NCBI GenBank assembly: GCA_030063045.1
Contig: JAQSEB010000037.1
Span: 2,108,001-2,172,000 of the forward strand
Source: Pratylenchus scribneri
Lineage: Eukaryota; Nematoda; Chromadorea; Rhabditida; Pratylenchidae
DNA: 64,000 nucleotides
Direction: 5' to 3'
How positions within the stretch are numbered: the stretch's first letter is position 1; each line of letters begins with the position of its first letter. Positions 33,201-45,663 of this stretch are shown piece by piece. The notes beneath the pieces are model-generated. The model was not told the origin of the DNA and did not search any database. It saw only the letters and a list, made by a program, of their open reading frames with translations. The position numbers and the translations under genes are program-made.

Positions 33201-35854
33201 GACATAAAGCCAGGTGGCATTTTGGCCAGTTTAATCCAAAATGAGAATTTTTGTAGAGAATTTTCTGATGGGACTTGAAGAAAGAGGAAGGGAAAGCACA
33301 TTATATTTGATTGATTTTGGTTTGGCCAGAAGATATCGGTCAGTTTTTTGCTTTCTTCCATAAATTTCTTAAGATTATTCTTTTCTTATGGTTTATTTTT
33401 ATCCATTATAATTTTAGCTAGCTAATAAGAAATAATTCCGCCTGTTTGGGTTAAGAATAATTCCACATAATTTAACGCCTGTTTTAATTCCACCTGTTTT
33501 ATTTTAATACAGTCTAAGCTCTAATAAGTTAATTATTTCGATTAATCCAATGGTAAAATTTTTATTAATAGCTTGAAAGATTGATGAGATTTTAAATTAT
33601 AAAATAAATATTAATTTTCCAATAATAGCTGTTTATTCTATTATGGATTTTTTAATATTTAAATAGATATCGGGAAGGCGAGAATCGAACTCTAACTCAT
33701 ATTCCCTATCGGCGAGGGCGCAGCTTCATTGGCACAGCCAAATATGCCAGTTTGAATAGTCACAAAAATATTGAATTGAGTCGGAGAGATGATTTGGAAA
33801 GTTTATCCTATGTTTTGATTGAATTGGTCAACGGGCAATTGCCATGGAAGGTCATTTGATTGAATTGTAAATTGTTCAAGCACTTATTTTAAGAACATTT
33901 CAAAGCGGAATGCCACCACACGGCATCAGGCCAGTCAACGAATCAAGCAGCTGAAAGAATCCGCAATTTGGGAGGAAATTTGTCCTTCCATGTCCAGATT
34001 TATTCGATATTGTCGAGATATTCATTTCAATGATGAGGTCCATCTTTCCATAACATTTTTACAATTATCAAGTCATTAAAATTTAGCCTGACTATGATAA
34101 ATTATTAGACCTACTTCAATTGGTTTTAATTCCTCCTGCTGAATTTTCCATAATCTTTCCATCAGCAATTTCCACGCGGAATACAGGAAGGGTAAAGAAA
34201 ATATTTGCTTCATCAACAGCAACAACAGTTTGTTGTCAAACATTGGAAACAGCCGAAAAAATGACCCAAGTCAATCTGGAACAGCAGATGACTAATAATG
34301 AAAGGGCGGAATCAGTCCAAAATGGAGATGAACAAAACATTGAAAATGATGGAGATGAAGCCAAACAATTGGCCAATTCAATTCAAAGTCAACTTTCATT
34401 GAATACAGCAGAAAATGTGAGCGATTTTGACGAAATTGGTGCTGCCACAACGACGACTAGTTGCTCGGAAAATGAGTTGGAAAGTGCGGGTGGGGAAAAG
34501 GTGACAATTACCACGAGAAGTGGAACTGGGACGGCTGATGATGAAGATTCACAGCCAACACCGCAACAAGAACAGCAACAAGTTTGATTATTTTAAATTG
34601 ATAATTCTATATATTTTTGTTGAAGGTGTCCCGAAAATGTCGTCGACATCGTGACCAAAACCATCAACAGCAGCAGAAACGAGTTATCAAAGAACAGCCT
34701 CATCCACAGAATCCACAACAAACACAAAGGGTCAAAATACATGCGCAACCACGTGTTGTGGACACTGGTCTTCAAACCGACCTTCCCCAACAACCAATTA
34801 TTCATTTACCTTTGGCTTTAAGACAAAAAGGAGGGACATCTGTGGCAGAACAGAAAAAGATGTGTTGGCAAAAGGAAAGGGAAACGAATGTGGAGAGACG
34901 TTTCCAATATGAGAATAAATTCAGGCAATAAATTTATTTTGGATTATTTGAATAAAAACGGAATATTCAGTTGGACACTGCCATTACAAACTGCTGAAAC
35001 AATTACAATGGGGGCTTCTACCTCTCAAAATCATCTAATTTCGGGTCATATTCTTAATCAGCAGGCTCCAAAAGCAGCAGCCAATTTGGCGATTTTGCCA
35101 CCTGCAGCCGCAATTTTACCACATCCTGCCACAGCAGTTCATTATGCAGCTCCAATTGCCAATGGATTTATTGTTCCGGCACCAAGTAAGAAAATGAAAA
35201 TATTTAATTTGTAGAAAAAATAAATTTGGCGAAAAACAATTGAAAATGTCGAAAAGATAAAATGGTTTTTTGTCCTAGACCCCCAAACCAAACACCCAAT
35301 TTATGGCTCTCATCAAGAAGGTCGATTGGTATTTACCATGGTTTGATCAAAATAAAAAGATATTAAACCGTTTAGACCATCTTAAGGTTTTTGGCTATAG
35401 GATAAAACTCTAAACCGTTATAAGAATGTTCAATACTTTTTTTCGCAAATATTTCCCAAATAAAATTGACAATAAATAATATAATTCAGAGCAAGATCAT
35501 CATCCAATACAAATGGGAATGCCGCCCATAATTCCTACTACCGTATTACATCCTCCACCTCCACCCATCCAAAATGGCAAACAAATGCCAGGGATGTCCC
35601 AATTCCATGCAGTCAATTTGAGGAATCCTCCGCCACCATCACAAATCAACGGCGGTTCCATAAATTCATCATATACGACATCTGCTTCGGTTTCAGTCCA
35701 AAAACCAATTCATCATTTGACTTCAATTCCGCCGCCTCGTCCAATATTGCCTGAGGCATTGCAACAACAAAGAGGGGAAGGAGGACGTACATTACAAGTT
35801 GCTTTTGTGCTGCCTCCGCCGCCTACGACACATCCAACAATGCAGTTTAATTAA
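30294..35854 (+). CDS. Casein kinase 1 superfamily protein with long low-complexity flanks (1033 aa)
   Basis: Exons 30294-30701, 31641-32097, 32624-32791, 32839-32873, 32920-33084, 33129-33213, 33257-33338, 33667-33850, 33894-34037, 34087-34581, 34626-34924, 34971-35185, 35490-35854; 3102 nt. N-terminal about 290 residues rich in Gln, Pro and His. Kinase domain: YRILQSIASGSYGEIF, AVKF (ATP lysine), HLRYEYDVYKS, MVMELLGPP, FIHRDIKPENFLMGL, YLIDFGLARRY, the CK1-type TAKYASLNSH in place of APE, SRRDDLESLSYVLIE, LPWK. Then a Ser/Thr/Glu-rich region and a Pro-rich tail. The nematode CK1 family is large, so the exact subgroup (TTBK-like or other) is not assigned. One intron (34925) starts GC. A 5' non-coding exon or further coding exon upstream is possible. 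Confidence 0.85.
30828..31221. mobile_element. Fold-back element in CK1 intron 1
   Basis: Arms of about 140 bp: from GGACAAGATACGATATAACT and CCAACTGGGAACGGCGCTTG on the left to CAAGCGCCGTCGCCCAGTTGG and TATTTGTCC on the right. The two arms match along GATTTTGGTATCAAA / TTTTGGTACTAAAATC. Flanks share ATGAGG-GAAAGGATT-GTGAAA on both sides, like a direct duplication of about 30 bp. Confidence 0.7.
32128..32565. mobile_element. Fold-back element in the CK1 intron before the kinase domain
   Basis: Left end GCTTTTTTATTTCCGGATCT then CATTCGAAAGAGCTCGAAAAAC; right end GTTTTTCGAGCTCTTTCGAA then AGATCCAGAAATAAAAAAAGC. Terminal arms about 60 bp. Related sequence at 26515-26650. Confidence 0.7.
33428..33510. 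repeat. Degenerate 24-bp satellite units in a CK1 intron
   Basis: AATAATTCCGCCTGTTTGGG and AATTCCACCTGTTTTATT resemble the satellite of 12216-13093. Similar single copies lie at about 42845-42925 and 63755-63800. Confidence 0.55.
35270..35420. repeat. Dispersed intronic repeat (TTAAACCA family)
   Basis: CCTAGACCCCCAAACCAAAC, TTTGATCAAAATAAAAAG and ATATTAAACCGTTTAGACCA resemble the arms of the 55741-56161 palindrome. Lies in the last CK1 intron. Confidence 0.5.
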
Positions 35855-36109
35855 AATTGCAGTGGAACCTGGAACCTATGAAAATGAAGATGGAAAACTT
35901 TTTTATTACCATATTTGGTTAAATCATTCTTTTTTGGCTTCATTGTATTTTTTGCTCCCTTTATTTTCAAATTGCAGAGATTTTTATTCACATAAAAAAT
36001 TTGTTTATTGTTCTTATATTTGCAAATAAAAATGAAAAATTTCATATGGTCAAAAAATGTAATCTGTTAGGTTTAAATTCTTATATTCGGTTAGTACAGA
36101 TGTCAACTG

Positions 36110-37155
36110 GCCAGCAGGTTCATAATTTATCAGAAATGAACTTATTAGAAATTACACAATTCCTTTCCAGAATGAACTTAGAAATTACAATTACAATCTA
36201 ACTTTTACAATTACAATCGAAATTACAATCCAACTTTTACAATTACAATTACAATCTAACTTTACAATTACAATCCAACTTTTACAATTACAATCGAAAT
36301 TACAATCCAACTTTTACAATTACAATCGAAATTACAATCCAACTTTTACAATTACAATCGAAATTACAATTACAATCCAACTTTTACAATTACAATCCAA
36401 CTTTTACAATTACAATCGAAATTACAATCCAACTTTTACAATTACAATCGAAATTACAATCCAACTTTTACAATTACAATCGAAATTACAATCCAACTTT
36501 TACAATTACAATCGAAATTACAATCCAACTTTTACAATTACAATCGAAATTACAATTACAATCCAACTTTTACAATTACAATCCAACTTTTACAATTACA
36601 ATCGAAATTACAATCCAACTTTTACAATTACAATCGAAATTACAATTACAATCCAACTTTTACAATTACAATCCAACTTTTACAATTACAATCCAACTTT
36701 TACAATTACAAACGAAATTACAATTACAATCCAACTTTTACAATTACAATCCAACTTTTACAATTACAATCGAAATTACAATCCAACTTTTACAATTACA
36801 ATTACAATCTAACTTTACAATTACAATCCAACTTTTACAATTACAATCCAACTCTTTCAATTACAAACGAAATTACAATTCAACTTTTACAATTACAATC
36901 TAACTTTTACAATTACAATCCAACTTTTACAATTACAATCTTACTTTTACAATTACAAACGAAATTACAATTACAATCCAACTTTTACAATTACAATCCA
37001 ACTTTTACAATTACAATCCAACTTTTACAATTACAATCCAACTTTTACAATTACAATCCAACTTTTACAATTACAATCCAACTTTTACAATTACAAACGA
37101 AATTACAATTACAATCCAACTTTTACAATTACAATCCAACTTTTACAATTACACG
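36110..37155 (+). repeat. Minisatellite of ACAATCCAACTTTTACAATT units
   Basis: About 1 kb of a 20-bp unit mixed with a 12-bp insert unit (ACAATCGAAATT), giving a higher-order pattern. Short copies at 43290-43380, and inverted copies at about 54620-54780, where it marks the outer edge of the second inverted duplication. Confidence 0.95.
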
Positions 37156-37393
37156 TAAATCCCTTTGCGGAATGAACTAATAAAAATATGAGGCTTCCTC
37201 TTTTAGGTCCTCAAAATATAAATTATAATTTACATTAAAGTACATATAAAAGAAATATTGGGGAATCAAGCTTTTTATTACGATAATTTCCAGTTCACAT
37301 GAATTAAATAATAGTTCACATCACATGTCATATGAATTAATAGCTCACATGTCACATTAAAATATTTAAATAGTAAATTTTGATTGAATTGTT

Positions 37394-40300
37394 TTAAGAG
37401 TTTTGTTTACTTCCTCCTGCAATTTGCTTCACAATTTCTACAAATGTATCCATGTAGACCTGGTTAATCATTTTACTAATTTCGGGATCCGCGACGACGA
37501 TTGGTTGCTGTTTATGAAAATTTGTAGTGGATTATTTCAAATAGATTAGTAAATTTCACAAACATTTTCACAAATAATTCCGCAAACGGTCTCCTTGGCT
37601 TTCTCTGCATTTTCTAAAGTTCCACGAATTTCGATCCGATTTTCAGTTTTATTAAGATGAAAATTGCATTCTGGGTGTTGATCCTTTAATTCCAACAATA
37701 ATTTTCCTTTCTTGTCCAAGAATTTTTCGTGTTGTTTTTCCTCAACTTCAACAAACAACACGATGTAATTCTGAAATGGAAAAATCTACGAAATTCACTC
37801 AATATCTTCAAACCTCAATTTGATCATTGAAATGCCTTTTTAGTTCCTCAACATCTCTTTTTAATCCACCAATTCGGATGATAGGTTCTTCGCCTCGTCC
37901 CGGATAGGGTATTTCAATGAATGTGCCCGGAAAAGATGCTCGTAATTCGTTAATTTTGCAGTAATTCCTCCCAATCAAAAATTTGACATAATGGACAGCC
38001 TCATGCTTTTGATCATTCACTGGGATGATGACATAATCCTTCACCCCCGGCATTTCTTCCATTTTCACTCTTTCAATCATGTCCAATATATCTTTCATGC
38101 AAGCATCCAATTGAATTGGATTGTTGCCCGAAATTGTGATCTTAAAAGGACCAATTTTTCTTTAAAAATTTAATAAAGTTTACATCCTCTTCTGGCAAAA
38201 GTTTAGCTGGAATTTCAATTTGAACATTGAAATCGTGTTTCAATCGATTCAAATTATTCCCATTCTTTCCAATAACTAGAGAATGGTAGTTTTTTGGCAC
38301 ATGAACCAACATTGCAGGTGGTGAAAATTTGGATGATAAAAATGAAGAAGGAGCACCAACATTTGGAGATGATCCCTATTAAATCAAATTATTTTAAATA
38401 AATAAATATTTTAAAAGCCAACTTTATCATTGGGTCGCCGGAAATACTTGCAGCCAAATTCCAAAGGAGGAGGCCTTGCTTGTATTTTTTGTTGCAAAGT
38501 AATTTGCTGTGTAATTAGTTTAGGAATTTCCACATCGCATTCCATAGCTTCTTCATCTATTGGTGGCATTCTCCCTTGCTCATTTAGTGCCATTCTCTCT
38601 TCATCAATTGATATTATTCTCTCTTCAAATTTAATTGCTTCTTTCTCACAAATTATGGCTTCATCGGAACTTGGTGCCGTTCTCTCCGTCAATTCCTTCA
38701 CTAAATTGGCCATTTGCCGACCTTCTTGTGCCACAATCATATCCAGCCAATCACCTTCCCGATTCGGAATGAAATTCGTCAAGAAGTTTATCGAGTACAA
38801 GTTTTTGTCCTTTGTTATTTGGATTCTTCTCCTCGATGTTATCCTCCAAATTTGTGGCTTTTTCTTCCATCTTCTTATTATTTCCTTTAATCAGAAGGTC
38901 CCGAATTGTTTTTATATATTTGGCACATTTCATCATTGTTTCTTTACTGCTGCCCACAATTTGGATTCCATTCACCAATATCGTAGACTTTTCAAGTTCG
39001 CACTCAAAGACCCCTTTGGCAATTGGCCCTTCTTCCTTCATAATAAAATCAATCAAATGTTCTGGGAATGCAATTTCAATTAATTCATCCTCTTCTTCAT
39101 TTGTTTCCTTTGTTTCGGCCATCTCTACTTTGGCTATTCCCGTTTCGATCTTGTCTTCATGACTTCCATTCACATTGGCCATTGAATGGTCTTCTAATGT
39201 GGCTAAATCATTGTATTTCCCATCAACTTTCGCCAAATTGGTCAATAGCCGATCGTGCCTCGGTCTACCTCTGCCAAAACCTCCTTCTTTGATGGAAAAC
39301 TTAGCATTGGCACTGGTAGAAACAATTTTCGAATTATTTTGAATTGGAAATGGTGTGGCAGCTTCTCCTTCGATGGAATTTTTCGAATTGCCATTGGTTG
39401 AAATCATTTCCGAATTGTTCTAAATGTTTATTTTGGGTAGAATGAGGTTAAATGAATAAACTTTAGCTCGACTTTGACTAGTCTTTTGTTGGTTTGCACT
39501 TTGGCTTACTTCACAGAATACCAACACATTTTTGGATTCTTCTTCCAAAGTGCACCAGCCAATTAAGCCAGATTTGTTGTGTAATTCGGCTGGCATTCCA
39601 CTAACTTCTACTCCGCCTTCAAAAGTCTCGAAACCATGCGGAGTTTTTCGAATGAAAACTTCGAACTTAATTAAAGAAAATTTTGCCAAAATTTCAATGA
39701 AAAACAAAAACCTGGACAATTCCATTGTCCACTCTCGTTTTGAACAATTTCTCTTCATCCAAAGTAGGTTGAATATTCAAAATGAATATTTCATCATTTC
39801 GGTGACAGTACTCAATTTTGTACCATTCACCCAGTTTAATTTCAACAGGGAAACTTCGGAGGGAACCATTTACTAGATAGTTGATGAGTTGATTTGCAGA
39901 TTTATTTTGATTGACTCCATTTCCATTGTATCCAATAAACGTATTGGAGTCACTTTCAATTTTCCAACAAACGAAAACGTCTTCAAAATGTTGTCCATCT
40001 TCTTCCGGTTGATTTAGTGGACATTGTTTTTCGGTCATTTCTCGCTCATCCACAATAATATCTTTTGTTGAGCGAATTGACCATTTTTGGTGGCTTTCAT
40101 TTCCAGTAGAAGGGCAATTAAATGATTGCCTAATTTAACAAAATTGAATTTGAGTAAAAATATTGGAGGCTTACAGTGAAATAAAAGCCAAAAAATTTTT
40201 GTTCTGATCCAAATGGCCAATATCGAAGTGGACATTTCCTTGGATGGATGGATCAATGGTGGAAACAAATTTTGCAATTTTGGGACAATTTTGCAGGAAG

Positions 40301-40624
40301 CCAAAAGATTGGTACTTTAGCGAAATAGGCAGGCGGATCTATGGAAAAAAGAATTGGCCAATTTTTGCCATATTTTGATGGAACCTTGAGGCAAATGTCC
40401 CGGTCAAGTCCATCCAATTGCAGGGAAATTCCAAGATTTGTTTCCATTTTCAATTGTTTTTCATCGTCGATAGGTTTAAATACTCCACCTTCCAATTTTT
40501 TAAACCATTTTCCAATTTTAGCACCGGCAAAATGTGGGACAATTCTCTCTTCCAATTGCTCTCCAAAAATTAATATTCGCCATAAATTGCCTCCAAACTC
40601 CACGCAGAATGCAAACCGTTCCAT
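37394..40624 (-). pseudogene. Triple-KH gene, left copy, frameshifted
   Basis: Same structure as 50322-53706. Exons 40624-40385, 40314-40175, 40129-39712, 39665-39462, then 39419-38423 and several downstream exons to the TAA at 37396-37394. Within the fifth exon, near 38760, a 2-nt loss relative to the right copy (CATTCCGAATCGGGAAGGTG against the right copy's longer form) puts TGA in frame before the KH domains. The second KH domain has GRNYCK where the right copy has GSNGNK, so the G-x-x-G loop that contacts RNA is lost. Either a decaying duplicate or an N-terminal-only gene. Confidence 0.65.
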
Positions 40625-41777
40625 TTTCCCGCCGGCGCTTTTTAGTTTAAAGGATTGATTTCTTACTCCTTTACTTCTTAAAATTTAAAAAATTGGAATA
40701 GATTTGAATTAAGAAAATAAAATAATGTAAATGGGGATGCCTTTTTTAGTTAACCAAAATGGGGAAGAAGCTTTCTTATAGCCAAACCAATCTCCTTTAA
40801 TAAAGCATTGACTATGAATAAGAAAAGCAGCATTAAATATTGATTGCTTTATTCGCAAGGAGCATATTGGGGGAATGATGAATCATCCTTACATCCTTAC
40901 CCATTTATTCCATTCAAAGAGGCATTAAAAGAAAAGAATGGAAAATGGACTGACACTTGCTGACACTGAAAGAACAAAATGGAGAATGGAAAGGAAATGG
41001 TAAAATTGTTGAGTGAAATAAATAATGCCTTCTTTTGCTCTCGAAAAGGATTAAAACTATTTATTTGACCTTTCATTATTTAGTTTTCGCATTTGCTGAT
41101 TGGAAGAAAATTTAAGAAGAACCGGTTTTGGAATTAGTTTAGTATATTTTGATAATAAATTGTTAACTAATTGTAAAGGATTATCATTTTTCATTCATTA
41201 ATCAGCATGATCATGATCAGAATAAAAATAAAATATATAATACATCGATATTTTGGTACTTGTCGGTTATCCTGTACTGTACGCAGATTTGAATAAAGTA
41301 AGGGAAAGGGACCATTTAATTTAAGCGAATATACCCTGAGGCATCTTCTGATTGATAATGATTGAAGGGCACTCTCTGCTACCGTATTTTCTACCTTCTT
41401 TTTAATCAACTGCTGGTGAACTGACTGAGCCGTTGTCCATTGAATATATTTTAAAGGCATTGTTCTGATTCTTTCTTGGGAAAAACAATGAATTTATTAA
41501 CCCCTTTGATTTTTAAATGTTTAGCAATGGATGAACCGGTTTTGATTATATAGGTTACAGGACTATAACTAGGAGGAAGGGAATTCTAGGCAATGCAACA
41601 AAAACAGACCCCTCAAAGAAGCAATTTTTTCCTTGTCAAAGGCACATTCAAGATTCGTTTACAATAATTAATTTCAATGCTTTATCTTTTTAAATATTCG
41701 CGAAATTGTTTAAACGGCACAATTTTAATAAAATTTCAAATGAATTTTATTCTTTTCTCCGTCTTTTCTTCTCTTCC
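40625..41777. other. Intergenic part of the left arm
   Basis: No gene supported. Contains a block mirrored at 49555-49700 and a GGTACTTGTCGGTTATCC end of the small MITE family at about 41255. Confidence 0.4.
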
Positions 41778-42459
41778 TTAGAGCATCTCCTTCATGAAAT
41801 CAATGCCAGCCGCCTGCATGCGCATTAAATCGTTCTTCATCGTTTCTTTGGCCTTTTCCACCAGATCAGGGTATTCGCCAGTTTGTGCCGCCTCCATCAG
41901 ACAAATCATTGGACGAATGCAATTTTCCAGATATTCAAGCGCCGGTCCAATATCATCGGAAAATTCGATCTCTTCTCCATCACGTTTGGCCTGAATTGCT
42001 TTCTTCATTTCTTCCTCCGCTTTCTTCATATTGGCCTTGCACTTTTCATACTCCAATTTGTGCTAAAATTTTTATTTTTGTAAAATTTGTTTTTATCCCA
42101 TTCCAACCTGGGCCAATAAAGCCATAGTCCATGCCTTCTTGTCTCCCTCTTGAAGGAACCCCCAACTAAATCCCGCCTCTTGACCCTTGAAACAGCGCTC
42201 CGCACTTAAATTAGCCAAAATGGACGAATCCAGCACATCTAAAAAATGTTTTGATAAATGTTTTGCTCCAGCAGGATGAATTATTAAATCATATATCCTT
42301 ACCCAAAATGTTGGAAAATTTCGGATTATTCGTTTCGCCCATTTCATCCACACCAACAGAGCCACTTGGCCCATCCGCTGTTTGCATAATTTTAGGTGGA
42401 ATCACACCTCCATAGGCAATGCCCAAAAAGAGGATGGCAAAGAACATTTGAGAGAACAT
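41778..42459 (-). CDS. Secreted helical protein, left copy (190 aa)
   Basis: Exons 42459-42303, 42238-42108, 42062-41778; 573 nt. Signal peptide (MFSQMFFAILFLGIAYGG). Mature part mostly helical and charged (KCKANMKKAEEEMKKAIQ; KETMKNDLMRMQAAGIDFMK), with a few cysteines. No family named; general shape recalls nematode secreted helical antigens, without a firm match. Inverted paralogue at 48536-49322, with the first exon-intron boundary in the same phase. Confidence 0.7.
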
Positions 42460-42750
42460 TGTTGAATTTGGAATCTGAAAATTGGAATTAAATAATTTGA
42501 ACGGGTGGTAAAATTAATGAAATCATTTTTTGATAGTAGAAAAATGGGGCAATGGGCAGAAAAACGGGTAAATGGCCAAATGGGATGGCTGAAATGGCTC
42601 TTCTAATTCCCACAGCAAAAATGAAATGATGATTAAGCCCAAACCCCCAATCTCTGTAGGGCATCATATCCATAGTCCATAATCCACAGAAATGTAATGA
42701 TGATGAATGATGATAGACCAATCGAGAAACATCGTATAAAAAAAGAAAAA

Positions 42751-43772
42751 AATTGTTGAATCATCGAAAATAAAATTTAAAATTAAGTCCTTAAGTTTAA
42801 ACATGCGAATTTATTCTTAGAAACAGGTGTAATTAAAACTTAGTCAAACAGGCGGAATTAGTCTAACTAACCAGACGGAATTAAAACTTAGTTAACCAGG
42901 CGGATTATTCTAGAAATATGCGGAATTAAAATTGAGATTAATTTATTATCAATTTGCATTTTATAATATATCGTCATATTCTTTACATTTTTCAATTAAT
43001 AATTTAAAAAAATTTATTCATTCAATTCATTTCTCCTTTTGTGCCATCATTTCATTATAAAATTCTAGAAATACTGTATTGCGAACTGTTTGTTTCATTA
43101 TTTTGCTGATGTGCCCTCGGGCATATTTGATATAATCGGGCCTTTCTTTATTCTTTCTAGACTGCGCTTGCTCTCTGCTGCTACCGTAATTTCTCCCTTC
43201 TTTTTAATCAACGAACGAGCCTTCAACGTACTCTCTAACAAAGGCATTGTTCAATACCATTCCTTCTTGGGAGAAGCACAATTAAAATTAATATAATCCA
43301 ACTTTTACAGTTACAATCCAACTTTTACAATCACAATTACAATCTAAGCTTTACAATTACAATCGCAATCTAACTTCTATGAATGTATTAATCCCTATGT
43401 ATTTTAATTTTTATCAAAGGAAGGAACTGCTTTCATAGAGCGGAAAAATGTTCTATCCAATGATACAATTTTTTATTCTTAAAATGATGAGTTACTAACG
43501 AGAATATAGGGGAGCTAACCATTTTCATATTTGAAACTAAATATTTCCAATCTTTTCTGATTAAATATTAGAATTATACATTCGGCACTTTACAAAAATT
43601 ACATTTTTTGTTCTTAAATTCTTTGACAAATTTGGGGAAAATATTGTCGGTGTATTAAAAAGATAATTACAGATTTATTTATTTATATGATAAACAATAT
43701 TCATAGAAGCAAGCATAAACAAAGCAAAAAACATTCATAGAATAGTGTCCAATATCCATCCATTCACATTCA
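42751..43772. other. Intergenic, inner side of left arm
   Basis: No gene supported. Holds the satellite remnants above and a short minisatellite run at 43290-43380. A block at 43160-43290 is related to 41370-41500. Confidence 0.4.
42845..42925. repeat. Degenerate 24-bp satellite units
   Basis: Units such as AAACAGGCGGAATTAGTCTA and CAGGCGGATTATTCTAG, at the inner edge of the left arm of inverted duplication 2. Confidence 0.5.
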
Positions 43773-45504
43773 TTATTTAAGGGTTCTTCCCGTTCCACTG
43801 AATGGGTCCACTCCATTGCTTTTGTTATTTTCACGTTCCCGTGCCTGTTTGTCCAACAATGCCTTATTCTTATATTCGGTTCGCACAAATGTCAATTGGC
43901 CCGGTTCATAATTTTCATCGACCAAAATTTGGGTTGCCCGCTGTTGACTCGGCTCTTTGTTTGATTCAGAATTAACCTAAACAAATTGGAAAATTTGCAT
44001 TAGATTATTATTTATTCAAATTCAAATGGCGAAAAGATTAACGGTTCAGCGGTTTGATTAATATTTTGGCTTTTTTACCAATTTTAACTTTGTTTTGAAC
44101 CAAAAATCACAAAATGGTTTGAACGGTTACCGGTTTAATACCTTTGATTTTTGATCAAGATATGACAAATTATATAATAATCGATGTTTTTTGATGAAAT
44201 CTATCAATTGGGTATAAGGTTTTGGCAGGTCTAGTGCAAACCATTAAACCGCTAAAATATTTTCGCCATTTTAAATATTTCCAATTTTTTAATGATTTTT
44301 AGCCCATCCCATTAAAATGATTTATTAATAAAAAAAAAACCTTTCGGTCGTTGCCCATTTTCGGTTGTTCCGAAGTCGATCCACCATTTCGTGCTTTCTT
44401 TCCATCCAAACGATAACCGGAACCGGTGAATGGTTTCCAACCAACATTGGCGGCATTTTCCTCTTCATTCACTGCTTCTTTCTGCAAAATAAATAAATTT
44501 TCTCATTTTAAATTTTGTGAAAAACCTCAGCCGTTGAATCCATTTTCCCATAGCCTCGGCCGGTCAGTACTCCTCTCTCACCAATTTGTGCTTTTGGTTC
44601 CACATATCCTTCGGCCGCATCAAATTCAATGTTTATGTCGCATTCAATGATGGTCACGGCGTTTTGTGGTTTCAATTCCATCACACGAAATTCGAAAATT
44701 TGCTCATTATACTAAATAAATGGTTAAATATTTGAATTGAATTATACGGATCAAACCTGAACTGCGATCACATCCGATTTAGTCAGGCAGGCAAATTTGC
44801 GCAATTCAACCTGGCAAATTATTCAATAATAATTTAATTTATAATAATATTGTGATAGGAAATTAAAATGTTTCAATAATTTTTAAATATAATTAAAAAA
44901 TTTCGTAAAATTAAAAAAAAAACATACCTCGAGCATAGCCTTTGGATTTGTAACATTGTAGAAGTCAGTGGACATTGGCTTGAATTTTGCATATGTAGCC
45001 GCGGGCAATGATCTATAAAATCCAATTTTTAAATAATTTTTTAAATTTTTAAAAATAATACTTGTATTCAACAGATATGAGACCGCCTTCAACCAAATGC
45101 ATTTGATTCATAATCTTAAATTGATGAGATTATTTGTACAATAATTTAATGAAAATAATGTTACCCAATTTGGCAAATAACATCTGCCTTCTTCCGCCAA
45201 AAATTCGAGCACACCGGCATGGGTTGACTTTTGAAATTGCGGATCCAGATTGGTTAATTTGAAGAGCATTGGATATTTAATGTTACGGCGAATCAGTGTG
45301 TCCAGACAAGATTGTGGAAGCAAAATCTGATAATTGAATGATTTTATGAATTAATTTATTAGTAAATAAATCAACCTTTCCACCATAGTTGAGCTCATTT
45401 ACTTTCACTCGATCATATTTTTGGAAAAACGGTGCAGAAAAGCAACGCAATTGAACCGAAAAATTGACTTCCGGATTGTTCAGAAATTGCGCAAAATTAA
45501 ACAT
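43773..45504 (-). CDS. ufd-1: UFD1, ubiquitin recognition subunit of the p97/CDC-48 complex
   Basis: Works with NPL-4 and CDC-48 in extraction of ubiquitinated proteins. Recognised motifs in order: [135 protein letters not shown], and in the C-terminal part [12 protein letters not shown] and [10 protein letters not shown]. About seven exons; start ATG 45504 (MFNFAQFL), stop 43775-43773. Length and order fit the family throughout. The intron around 44040-44260 carries a dispersed repeat. Confidence 0.95.
44035..44260. repeat. Dispersed repeat in a ufd-1 intron
   Basis: GGTTTAATACCTTTGATTTT and AAACCATTAAACCGCTAAAA belong to the same family as 35270-35420 and 55741-56161. Confidence 0.5.
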
Positions 45505-45663
45505 TTCTCAATTTCTATAAAAAATATTTAAAAATGGAATTAAAGTAATAAAAATAAATAATGAATAAAATAAATCATAAAATGTGAAAAATTGAATTAA
45601 ATCAATAAAATTTTATTCAATAAAAAATATTGTTGAAAAATATTCATTCCACTACATTTTTAA

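Larger units (their letters stand above)
36110..42750 (-). repeat. Left arm of inverted duplication 2
   Basis: In reverse complement it matches 48200-54780: minisatellite, triple-KH gene, a non-coding block (41200-41500 vs 49555-49700, with GGTAGCAGAGAGTGCCCTTC), the secreted helical gene, and its upstream region (42490-42730 vs 48240-48450). Confidence 0.8.

Noticed and set aside
36110..37155. CRISPR-like array
   Set aside because: Units are contiguous with no unique spacers, in a eukaryotic genome; it is a minisatellite.
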